Shown piece after piece: positions 49,442 to 56,188 of a stretch of 64,000 nucleotides of DNA. A model generated the notes under the pieces. It made no database searches. It had not been told where the DNA came from and saw only the letters and a list, made by a program, of their open reading frames with translations. The stretch covers positions 2,170,001 through 2,234,000 of the forward strand of contig NZ_CP125946.1 of assembly GCF_030064065.1 (NCBI RefSeq). The letters are read 5' to 3'. A program made the translations under genes and the position numbers. Origin of the DNA: Rothia sp. SD9660Na. GTDB taxonomy: Bacteria; Actinomycetota; Actinomycetes; Actinomycetales; Micrococcaceae. The number at the start of each line of letters is the position of its first letter. The first letter of the stretch is position 1.

Positions 49442-49897
49442 ATGTCTGATACACCTAAAGAGTTTTATCTCGATAAATCCGACCCGGCGGCCTGGTCAGC
49501 TTTTGGCGTCCTGAGCAAGCAGGCGGGCGAGTCAGCCCGCGCAGCGGGCCTTGATGACCAGCTCATCGAACTGGTCTGCCTGCGCATCTCGCAGATCAAT
49601 GGATGCGCCTACTGCCTGAAGGTGCATACCAAGCGAGCCATCAAGGCGGGGCTGAGTGAGAACCGTCGGGCCCTAGTGAGCGTCTGGGAGGAAAGCAGCG
49701 AATACAGTCTCACTGAAAAGGCGGCGCTCTTCCTGGCTGAAACCGTCACGAAGCTCCCCTGCCCCGAAGACAGGGATTTTGCCCGCACCTACGCCCGGGG
49801 TGTGCTCACCGACGAGCAGTACAGCGCCGTGCAGTGGCTAGCAATCTCTATGAACGCAGCTAACCGTATTTCGATTATGTCGCAGCACCCGGCCTAG
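49442..49897 (+). CDS. Carboxymuconolactone decarboxylase / AhpD-like protein
   Basis: 151 residues, all helical. The redox motif is INGCAYCLKVHTKRA (CxxC plus His, about 56-70), the signature of AhpD-type peroxidase partners in this family. LRISQINGC and LTEKAALFLAETVTKL match the alkylhydroperoxidase-like core. It probably reduces or transfers reducing equivalents against peroxides in the cytosol. No ahpC is adjacent. The GNAT gene follows after 68 bases and may be co-transcribed. Confidence 0.9.
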   Translation: MSDTPKEFYLDKSDPAAWSAFGVLSKQAGESARAAGLDDQLIELVCLRISQINGCAYCLKVHTKRAIKAGLSENRRALVSVWEESSEYSLTEKAALFLAETVTKLPCPEDRDFARTYARGVLTDEQYSAVQWLAISMNAANRISIMSQHPA

Positions 49898-49965
49898 CCA
49901 CCTGCCCGGGAATACCTGAACGGGAACACGGTTGAAGTAGGTAGACCCAACGAAAGGACTCCCCC

Positions 49966-50328
49966 ATGAACGCAACCCTTGAGAACCCACTTGTCGCTGA
50001 ACGCGACGAGAGCGGCCGCGGCGCCTACGAGATTTTTGCCGATAGCTCCGGCAGCCCGGCTGGCTTCACCCAGTTCTTCACCTACACCGAAGGCGGGGTC
50101 AAGCAGCGTATCTTCCCCCACACGGTAGTGAAGGAAGAATTCGGCGGGCACGGGCTGGCTTCTAAGCTCGTCAAAAGCGCCCTCGACCAGGCCATTGAGG
50201 CCGGGTACGAACCGGTCATTGTCTGCCCCTATATCAAGGGCTGGGTGGAGAAGCACCCCGACTATGCCGAGAAGACCCGCAAGCCCGAACCTGCCCACCT
50301 GCGCTTTTTAGCGAAGGCAGGTAAGTAA
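49966..50328 (+). CDS. GNAT-like N-acetyltransferase (NATD1/YjdJ type)
   Basis: 120 residues, the small single-domain GNAT form. FFTYTEGGVKQRIFPHTVVKEEFGGHGLASKLVKSALDQA holds the acetyl-CoA binding strand and the GGHGLA turn (Q/RxxGxG/A type). VIVCPYIKGWVEKHPDYAEK is the usual C-terminal block. The substrate is unknown in this subfamily. AAAGGA lies before the ATG. A short palindromic repeat follows at 50346. Confidence 0.9.
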   Translation: MNATLENPLVAERDESGRGAYEIFADSSGSPAGFTQFFTYTEGGVKQRIFPHTVVKEEFGGHGLASKLVKSALDQAIEAGYEPVIVCPYIKGWVEKHPDYAEKTRKPEPAHLRFLAKAGK

Positions 50329-50345
50329 AGGTAAAGGCCGATGGC

Positions 50346-50399
50346 CTTGTGCGCGTCGGCTGGCTCTGGGCTGGCGTTCAGGGTGCCGACGCGCACAAG
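50346..50399. repeat. Dispersed palindromic element, copy 3 (family B, short form)
   Basis: Perfect 15-base arms, CTTGTGCGCGTCGGC and its complement, enclose GGCTCTGGGCTGGCGTTCAG-like sequence that resembles the GGCTCGGGGCTGGCGTGAAT core of copy 2. It lies between convergent genes and may also act as a terminator. Confidence 0.6.
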
Positions 50400-50417
50400 A
50401 CTATCGGGCTGTGCCTT

Positions 50418-51722
50418 CTAGATTCTGTAGAACCCCTCAATCGCGCGGGTAAGGTGAGCCATGTCGGCTACGGTGGTGAGTTCGCGGGCCGAGTGCATGG
50501 AGAGCAAGCCGACGCCAACGTCCACGGTCCGCATGCCTAAGCGGGTGGCGGTGATGGGGCCGATGGTGGACCCACAAGGAACATTGTTGTTAGAGACGAA
50601 CTCCTGGTAGGGCACTTCTGCCAGGGTGCAGGCCTGGGCAAAGATACCGGCACCGATGGCGTCGGTGGCGTAGCGCTGGTTGGCGTTAATTTTGAGCAGG
50701 GGCCCACCACCAGGAGTAGGGCGGACGGTCGGGTCGTGGTGCCCGGCGTAGTTGGGGTGGACTAGGTGCCCGGCATCGGATGAGAGGCAGACCGACTCAG
50801 AGATAGAGCGGCGGTAGGCTTCAGCGGAATCGCCACGGGCCTCAGAGAGCCGCACCAGGATGTCCTCCAGGAAGGGACCTGCTGCCCCGGAGCGGGATTC
50901 TGAGCCGATCTCTTCGTGATCAAAAGCGGCGAGCACGGCGGTCTGGGCGGACTCTGCCCCCGACTCAGCGTAACGGATCAGGGCGGTGAGGCCGGCATGG
51001 ACGGAGCTGAGATTATCCAGCCGCCCCGAGGCAAAGAGTTCATCGTTCTCACCAAAGACGCGGGGTTCAGCAGAGTCTGCGAACATGAGGTCGTAACCCA
51101 CGATGCTTTCGGGGTCAACGGGACCACCCTCGGCTCGTTCTGCCAGGTAGGCCAGCACATCACCGGTGGAGTCACCAAAGCCCCACACGGGGTAGAGGTT
51201 GCCCTGCTTATCGAGTTTGAGGCCCTCGTTGGCGGCGCGATCCAGGTGGATGGCGAGCTGGGGGACGCGGGCAATCGGCCCGGTGGCAACCAGGCGGGTT
51301 TCGAGCGCTTCGTCCACCAGCACAGTCAGGCGACCAGCCAGGCGTAGTTCGCGGTCCAGCCAAGAGTTGAGCAGAGGGCCACCGTAGACTTCGACCCCCA
51401 CCTGGTTCCAGGTCAGGGTGCGCACCGAGGACTTGGGCTTGACCTTAAAGCCGGGGGAATCAGTGTGGGCCCCCAGCACCCGGTAGCTCTCATGCTGAGC
51501 ACTACCGGCCCAGGCGATGATGGCACCATCGCGCACCACGAAGTGCTTGCCGGTCGCAGCTGTACTACCCCAGGCGTCCTGCTCACTCAGCTCAGTGAAG
51601 CCGGCGGCGGTCAGGCGCCGGGCAACCTCAGCCGCCGCGTGGAAGGAGGTGGGGGAGGCGGTCACAAAGGCAGCTAAATCATCAATATTGGCTCGGGCAT
51701 CGAAAGTCTGTGAAAGAGTCAT
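50418..51722 (-). CDS. M18-family aminopeptidase
   Basis: 434 residues from the ATG at 51722; the ATG three codons upstream is less likely. M18 is a dizinc exopeptidase. Zinc-binding blocks: VLGAHTDSPGFKVKP (His-Thr-Asp), AAFDHEEIGSESRSGAAGPF (Asp, Glu-Glu) and the C-terminal MRTVDVGVGLLSMHSARELTTVADM (His). NVPCGSTIGPITATRLG is typical. It releases N-terminal residues, often Asp or Glu, in cytosolic peptide turnover. TAAAAT ends seven bases before the start, the spacing of a leaderless -10. It follows the CPBP gene closely. Confidence 0.93.
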   Translation of the reverse strand: MTLSQTFDARANIDDLAAFVTASPTSFHAAAEVARRLTAAGFTELSEQDAWGSTAATGKHFVVRDGAIIAWAGSAQHESYRVLGAHTDSPGFKVKPKSSVRTLTWNQVGVEVYGGPLLNSWLDRELRLAGRLTVLVDEALETRLVATGPIARVPQLAIHLDRAANEGLKLDKQGNLYPVWGFGDSTGDVLAYLAERAEGGPVDPESIVGYDLMFADSAEPRVFGENDELFASGRLDNLSSVHAGLTALIRYAESGAESAQTAVLAAFDHEEIGSESRSGAAGPFLEDILVRLSEARGDSAEAYRRSISESVCLSSDAGHLVHPNYAGHHDPTVRPTPGGGPLLKINANQRYATDAIGAGIFAQACTLAEVPYQEFVSNNNVPCGSTIGPITATRLGMRTVDVGVGLLSMHSARELTTVADMAHLTRAIEGFYRI

Positions 51723-51732
51723 AGACCACATT

Positions 51733-52869
51733 TTACCGGACAGGCTGCGGCTCTTCAGGGCGGCTTTCCTTGACCCAGACCAGGGCTGGGCGGGCGCGTT
51801 CTAGCCCGCGACGGTTCGCCGCCCAGATAACGACCAGCACGAACAGGCCGTTCGATACCAGTGCCGAGATAAATATGCCCACGGTAGAGCCCTGCTGCAG
51901 GAAGGGGTCTGCCATGCCCAGCACACCAAAGCTCATAGCCAGCAGGTTATTCACCACGTGCAGAGCAATAGCCGCTTCAAGCCCACCGGTGCGCCAGGTG
52001 ATATACCCGGCGGCCAGGCCCATGACCAGCACAGAGAGCTGGCCCCACAGGTCATAGAGGTGCCCCAGCATAAAGAGCGGGGCAGGAATAATAATTGCCC
52101 AGACAGGGTGTTTCAGCCAGCGGCCGATAGTCTGCATGAGGTAGCCGCGGAAGACCAGCTCTTCGGCGTAGGCCTGCACCGGCACCACCAGAATGATGGC
52201 TACCAGCATGGCGATAAGACCGCCGGTAGGTAGGCTGGTGCTGGGAATATAGCGGGCTCCCACAGCAAGGTCGAAGGCCAGAGGCAGAACCACAACAAGC
52301 AGAGCCGCTAGACCACAGCAGGTTGCCAACCAGCCCCAGCGCATACGCCCGGCGACCGAGTGGATCAACCCCCAAGGCTTGGGCCCCAGAATCAGGCGGG
52401 CAGCCCAGAGGGCGGGGAACATGAGTGCTACCGACCCAAAGAGGAAGACGAAGGTCGAGGGGCTTCGCAAGGCTTCTTGTTCAAGGGCTTCTGTGCTAGC
52501 AGAAAACAAGAGGTAGGTGGGGTCAGAAAGCAGTAAGGGATCAAGGCCCAGCAGGAGCACGAAGAAGAAGGCAACAACCAAGAGTAGAAACAGCACCAGG
52601 TAGAGCGGCACCCCGATGACGGCTTCGACCAGGGGCTTCCACCAGGCACCTTTGGGGTCGGCATGCGAGAGCTGGTGGTAGCCCAGCTCCTGCTGTTCCT
52701 GTCGGTAGCCGGGTCGCCAGCCGACCGGCGGCAGGGGCACTGGGTTGGGGTGGGGTGCAAGCGGGTGGGGCACCTGCTCCTGCACGTGGGCGGACGCCGG
52801 TGCCGCACCCTGCGCTGGATTGTGGGCAGGTGCCTGCCAGGGAATGTATGGGTCATTGGGAGTGCTCAT
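51733..52869 (-). CDS. CPBP-family intramembrane metalloprotease
   Basis: 378 residues. A Pro-rich cytoplasmic head (1-75) is followed by seven or eight membrane helices. The CPBP (Abi) motifs are YAEELVFRGYLMQ (EExxxR, about 243-255), FMLGHLYDLWG (His) and AIALHVVNNLLA (HxxxN). The family includes Rce1-like prenyl-protein proteases and bacteriocin-immunity proteins. A role in membrane-protein processing or self-immunity is possible; there is no bacteriocin gene next to it. The M18 gene begins eleven bases after its stop. Confidence 0.88.
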   Translation of the reverse strand: MSTPNDPYIPWQAPAHNPAQGAAPASAHVQEQVPHPLAPHPNPVPLPPVGWRPGYRQEQQELGYHQLSHADPKGAWWKPLVEAVIGVPLYLVLFLLLVVAFFFVLLLGLDPLLLSDPTYLLFSASTEALEQEALRSPSTFVFLFGSVALMFPALWAARLILGPKPWGLIHSVAGRMRWGWLATCCGLAALLVVVLPLAFDLAVGARYIPSTSLPTGGLIAMLVAIILVVPVQAYAEELVFRGYLMQTIGRWLKHPVWAIIIPAPLFMLGHLYDLWGQLSVLVMGLAAGYITWRTGGLEAAIALHVVNNLLAMSFGVLGMADPFLQQGSTVGIFISALVSNGLFVLVVIWAANRRGLERARPALVWVKESRPEEPQPVR

Positions 52870-52959
52870 GCCTCTACCCTACAGGGCAGGTTTACAGAGA
52901 AAACCGAGGAAGGGTTTTCTTGCACAGGTTTAACGCTCAAGAATTTGAAGCAACCGCTT

Positions 52960-53255
52960 AAGCGATTCACCCGATGCAGTATCTGAAGATGCTTTCAATG
53001 AACCCTGAATTCCTTTTTAGGGCCTCATAAAATATCGGAGATATTAGCACGGCGAGCTCTCACATCAAGTACAACGTCGATATCATTCGTTGCCCGCGCA
53101 CCAAGATGCTGCCTTTCTTCGAGAAGAAGCCTCGTGAGGCTACCGCCAGTTATTGCCCATCCATCTGGCATGTGGAGGGCAATATCAAAGAGAGCCCACC
53201 AGGCTTCCTTTTCGGCCTCGCTAAGGACATGAATTTTAACGGAGTTAATCTCCAT
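52960..53255 (-). pseudogene. Truncated AbiEii/nucleotidyltransferase-like gene
   Basis: The intact frame (53025-53255) encodes 76 residues ending VLDVRARRANISDIL. WAITGGSLTRLLLEERQHLGARATNDIDVVLDV resembles the active-site start of AbiEii-type nucleotidyltransferases (G-G/S, then D-x-D in DIDV). The rest of the enzyme is missing; downstream, frameshifted bits such as ESLKRLLQILER hint at a decayed tail. Its start overlaps the upstream partner by 11 bases. AbiEii toxins modify tRNA ends and pair with an antitoxin; this copy is probably inactive. Confidence 0.6.
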
Positions 53256-53679
53256 TGCTAAGTCCTCGCATTATCTGCTCAAAGAGCTCTCGTGCACGAG
53301 TTTGCGAACGAGGGTTAGCATCTTCATAAAGATCGGCGGCAACATGTAGGCGTGAGATGATCTCGGGGATATTCCCTACTCTGAGCCGCACATTATGCTG
53401 GGCTTTTGTTGCAGGAGATAGGGAATAGAAAAGTACGATATCTTCTAGCTGTTCCTTAGAGACATAGGCATCAACAAGAGTTCCGTTTATTCCTGCTAGC
53501 GGGTTACTAACGCCGGTAAGCTGTGAAGCAAGCTCTTGAGAAAGTTCAGCAATCTCCTGGTGGGAGAGCAAGAAGTACTGCACATCGAGATCTGTTCTAC
53601 GGGCAAAACCGAGAAAACGGCTAAAACCTTCTACTTTTAGCTGCTGAAGTCTTTGTTTAGCCCGGTGCTTGGATTCCAT
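53245..53679 (-). CDS. Partner protein of the AbiEii-like remnant
   Basis: 144 residues from the ATG at 53679 (a longer frame from 53736 is possible). Helical and charged, it begins MESKHRAKQRLQQLKVEGF and continues with DLDVQYFLLSHQEIAELSQELASQL and LFYSLSPATKAQHNVRLRV. I recognise no domain. It is encoded directly before the truncated nucleotidyltransferase-like gene with an 11-base overlap, as an antitoxin or binding partner would be. The two may be the residue of a toxin-antitoxin or abortive-infection pair. Confidence 0.5.
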   Translation of the reverse strand: MESKHRAKQRLQQLKVEGFSRFLGFARRTDLDVQYFLLSHQEIAELSQELASQLTGVSNPLAGINGTLVDAYVSKEQLEDIVLFYSLSPATKAQHNVRLRVGNIPEIISRLHVAADLYEDANPRSQTRARELFEQIMRGLSNGD

Positions 53680-53807
53680 AATTGTACCGGCACCGGTGTA
53701 ATTATGGAATACCTCTCCGCTAGGCTCCACTGTCAAAGCGTTAGACCGGCCTACTCCACTATTTCAAGTGCCCCTGCGAAAGCTTGCACGGCACACGGTC
53801 CGAGGCG

Positions 53808-55085
53808 CTAGACAGCCAGCGCCCGCCGGTAGCGCACCGCAACCGCTACCCAAAGCAGCACCGCTGCGGTGAGGCAGATGATGGGGGCAGAGGACGCCGC
53901 CAGGGCAGTTCTGCTGAGCTCATCCAGGTTGTGGGTGGCAGGGTCAAGGCGAATGCCGATGCGCATAGGCCCGTATATTAAACCCACGCAGCCAATAACT
54001 ACTAGGGCACCAACCGCCCAGCGGACAGCCCGAGGGGCTAGGGCGAAGAAGGTGGGGAAGGCATCCAGCCAGAAGGCGGCAATGAGCAGGGGTAGCCAGA
54101 TGTTGTGGTGGGACCAGGAAATGGGCGACATGGCCATCATCAAGAAGCCGTTGAGGGCTATCTGGGAGAGCACCATGCCGCGGCGGTGCAACACCGGGAT
54201 CAGGTAGGCGACGCCCACCAGCAAGGCAAGGGTAAGACCGTAGCGCAGGCCCGACAGGAGCGGCCCCTCAACCAGGCCAAGGTGCAGGAGCCAGCCCAGG
54301 GTGGAGATGTTGTCGACATAGGCAATGTTGCCCACGCGGGAGGGGTCTGAGATTGCAAAGAACCAGAATTCGCGGGCGGTGGCTGGCATGAAGATGAAAC
54401 CGGCGGCAACCGTGGCTGCGAAGGTGGCTCCCAGGGTGAGCACGCCCTTGATGTCTCGGCGCATGAGCAGAATCAGGCCGAAGGCCAGCGGGGTGAGCTT
54501 GATACCACCGGCGGTACCGATGAGCACGCCGCAGGGCACTCTGGTTGCCGGGCGCAACAGGTCAATGAGCACCAGCAGCAGGATCAGGGCGTTGATCTGA
54601 GCCAGTCCAATGCCGCGGTCCCAGGGGCTGAACATGGTGATGCAGGTAGCCAGCACCACGACCAGTGAGCGGCTCCCCAGCAGGGCTTCCCCGGGAACGG
54701 TAATACCGCGAGCGCGCGCGTGGTTGAGAATGAGCACCGATACCCACAGGGCTGCAAGCACAGCCAGCAGGGTCATGAGCCCAGCGCCTGCCCACAGGGG
54801 TAGGAAGGCGAAGGGGGCGAAGAGCATGACCGCAAAGGGCGGGTAGGTGAAGGGCAGGGTGATGGGTTGCCCGTCCTCGAGGTAGTAGTTGTAGAGGGTT
54901 TTGCCGGGGTAGAGGTCGCCGAAGACCACGCCTGCGCCGGTGCGGTAGACCTCGAAGTCTTGGCCGTTAAGGATCATGGAGTGGCGGATGTGCCACTGCA
55001 TGACCGCTACGAAGAAGATGCCGGTGAGGACCGGCCAGATGGTGTGCCGGGCGGGCAGGCGGGTGGTGAGGCTGAAGAGGGGCAC
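53808..55085 (-). CDS. GT87-family membrane mannosyltransferase-like protein
   Basis: 425 residues with about ten to twelve membrane helices. The GT-C acidic motif lies in the first loop (LNGQDFEVYRTGAGVVFG). LPFTYPPFAVMLFAPFA, IGLAQINALILLLVLIDL and SPISWSHHNIWLPLL are hallmarks of DUF2029/GT87, which includes PimE-type alpha-1,2-mannosyltransferases using polyprenyl-phosphomannose outside the membrane. In Micrococcaceae such enzymes act on lipomannan or related glycolipids. The downstream-read gene order places it after a small four-helix membrane protein (six-base gap), probably in one operon. Confidence 0.85.
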   Translation of the reverse strand: MPLFSLTTRLPARHTIWPVLTGIFFVAVMQWHIRHSMILNGQDFEVYRTGAGVVFGDLYPGKTLYNYYLEDGQPITLPFTYPPFAVMLFAPFAFLPLWAGAGLMTLLAVLAALWVSVLILNHARARGITVPGEALLGSRSLVVVLATCITMFSPWDRGIGLAQINALILLLVLIDLLRPATRVPCGVLIGTAGGIKLTPLAFGLILLMRRDIKGVLTLGATFAATVAAGFIFMPATAREFWFFAISDPSRVGNIAYVDNISTLGWLLHLGLVEGPLLSGLRYGLTLALLVGVAYLIPVLHRRGMVLSQIALNGFLMMAMSPISWSHHNIWLPLLIAAFWLDAFPTFFALAPRAVRWAVGALVVIGCVGLIYGPMRIGIRLDPATHNLDELSRTALAASSAPIICLTAAVLLWVAVAVRYRRALAV

Positions 55086-55091
55086 CTGCGG

Positions 55092-55604
55092 CTACTTTTC
55101 GATGGGGGCGGACGCCGCCGTGCCGCTGTCTGTCTGCTGGGCAGGGGCGGGGCCGGTGGCGTCCTGGTCTGCGGTCTTGCGGACGGCGACCAGGTTGGTA
55201 CCGCGCTTAGTCTTGGCGCGGCCGGGTAGGCGCTTGGTAGGACGCTCCTCGGCAGCTTTCTTGGGCAGGGCGGCAATGCGCAGGGCTAGTTCAATCACGA
55301 GCAGGGCCAGCGCTGCGTAGAAGACGTAGTAGGAGGGGTAGAAGTAGTAGAGGCTGGCGCTCCACCCGGCGATGGTGGCCCCCAGGGCAACGACGGCTAG
55401 AGCAGCAATGATGATGTGGGCCAGGGGGAAGGCGCCATTGTTCTCAGTGTTGCGCCAGGTGATGTAGATAGCCATGAGCGCAAAGAGCACAGGGAAGAAG
55501 ATTTGACCCGAGAGGGCCATGGTGTCTTCGGTGTAGCGGAAGATACCGAGGGCCTGGACGGTGGCGGTGGCGGCAAGGAGCAGGGAGGCGGGCAGTGTTT
55601 TCAC
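55092..55604 (-). CDS. Four-helix membrane protein of unknown function
   Basis: 170 residues. Four hydrophobic helices: LPASLLLAATATVQALGIF, LSGQIFFPVLFALMAIYITW, LAHIIIAALAVVALGATIAGW and YYVFYAALALLVIELALRIAAL. A basic and Pro/Ala-rich cytoplasmic tail (KRLPGRAKTKRGTNLVAVRK onwards) closes it. No family recognised. It ends six bases before the GT87 gene and probably shares its transcript, so a role in cell-envelope glycan synthesis is plausible but unproven. Confidence 0.75.
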   Translation of the reverse strand: MKTLPASLLLAATATVQALGIFRYTEDTMALSGQIFFPVLFALMAIYITWRNTENNGAFPLAHIIIAALAVVALGATIAGWSASLYYFYPSYYVFYAALALLVIELALRIAALPKKAAEERPTKRLPGRAKTKRGTNLVAVRKTADQDATGPAPAQQTDSGTAASAPIEK

Positions 55605-55622
55605 GGGAAACCAGTCTACCGG

Positions 55623-56126
55623 CTAGGCGGTGATGAAGTAGGTGATGGCGCAGATAGTGAAGATGGTGCCGGCGGTCAGGGCTGCGGCAAGTTCAATGAG
55701 GATGCCGATGCCCATCGATTTGAGGGCAGCCAGGGTACTTCCCGCTGAGGTGACGATATCGCCCTGGCTGCGCACGGTTTCGCTAAGCAGCAGGGCTACC
55801 GCGAAGCCGACGAAGAGGCCGACGACGGGGATCATGAACATACCGATTACCGCGCCAAGTACGCCCCAGAGAATAGAGCGGTTAGGAATGGCTCGCTGTT
55901 TGAGGGTCTTACCGGTGAGCAGGGCCTGGGCTGCCATGCCCGCAATCATGATGGGAAGGCCTAGTCCGAGGAGCCACCAGCCTTCCGGCCCGCGCAGGGT
56001 TAGCCCCCAGAGCAGCACGCCGCCGAGCACAGCGAAGGAGCCGGGCAGGATGGGGTAGACGATACCGACAATACCGACGGCAATGAGGACGACGGCGATA
56101 AGGGTCATCACGATAGCTAGGGTCAT
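55623..56126 (-). CDS. DUF456 membrane protein
   Basis: 167 residues from the ATG at 56126. DUF456 is a Gly/Ala-rich, mostly hydrophobic family with glycine-zipper-like helices: VLIAVGIVGIVYPILPGSFAVLGGVLLWG, ILWGVLGAVIGMFMIPVVGLFVGFAVALLLSE and GIGILIELAAALTAGTIFTICAITYF. Function unknown. TAAACT lies seven bases before the ATG, so the transcript may be leaderless. The 18-base gap to the next gene suggests one operon with it and the GT87 gene. Confidence 0.88.
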   Translation of the reverse strand: MTLAIVMTLIAVVLIAVGIVGIVYPILPGSFAVLGGVLLWGLTLRGPEGWWLLGLGLPIMIAGMAAQALLTGKTLKQRAIPNRSILWGVLGAVIGMFMIPVVGLFVGFAVALLLSETVRSQGDIVTSAGSTLAALKSMGIGILIELAAALTAGTIFTICAITYFITA

Positions 56127-56188
56127 ACTGTTCAGTTTACCCAGCTTGCTATAATCAGCATTACACATACAAGTTTTTTGGAGTAGAG
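56127..56188 (+). promoter_or_regulatory. Divergent promoter region of the nitrite reductase fusion gene
   Basis: A consensus TATAAT (about 56150-56155) faces the + strand, about 35 bases before the ATG, with GGAG as ribosome site. On the other strand TAAACT serves DUF456. No FNR or NsrR site was recognised in the 62 bases. Confidence 0.6.

Noticed and set aside
53245..53679. Active toxin-antitoxin system
   Set aside because: The nucleotidyltransferase-like half is truncated after its active-site start, so function is unlikely.
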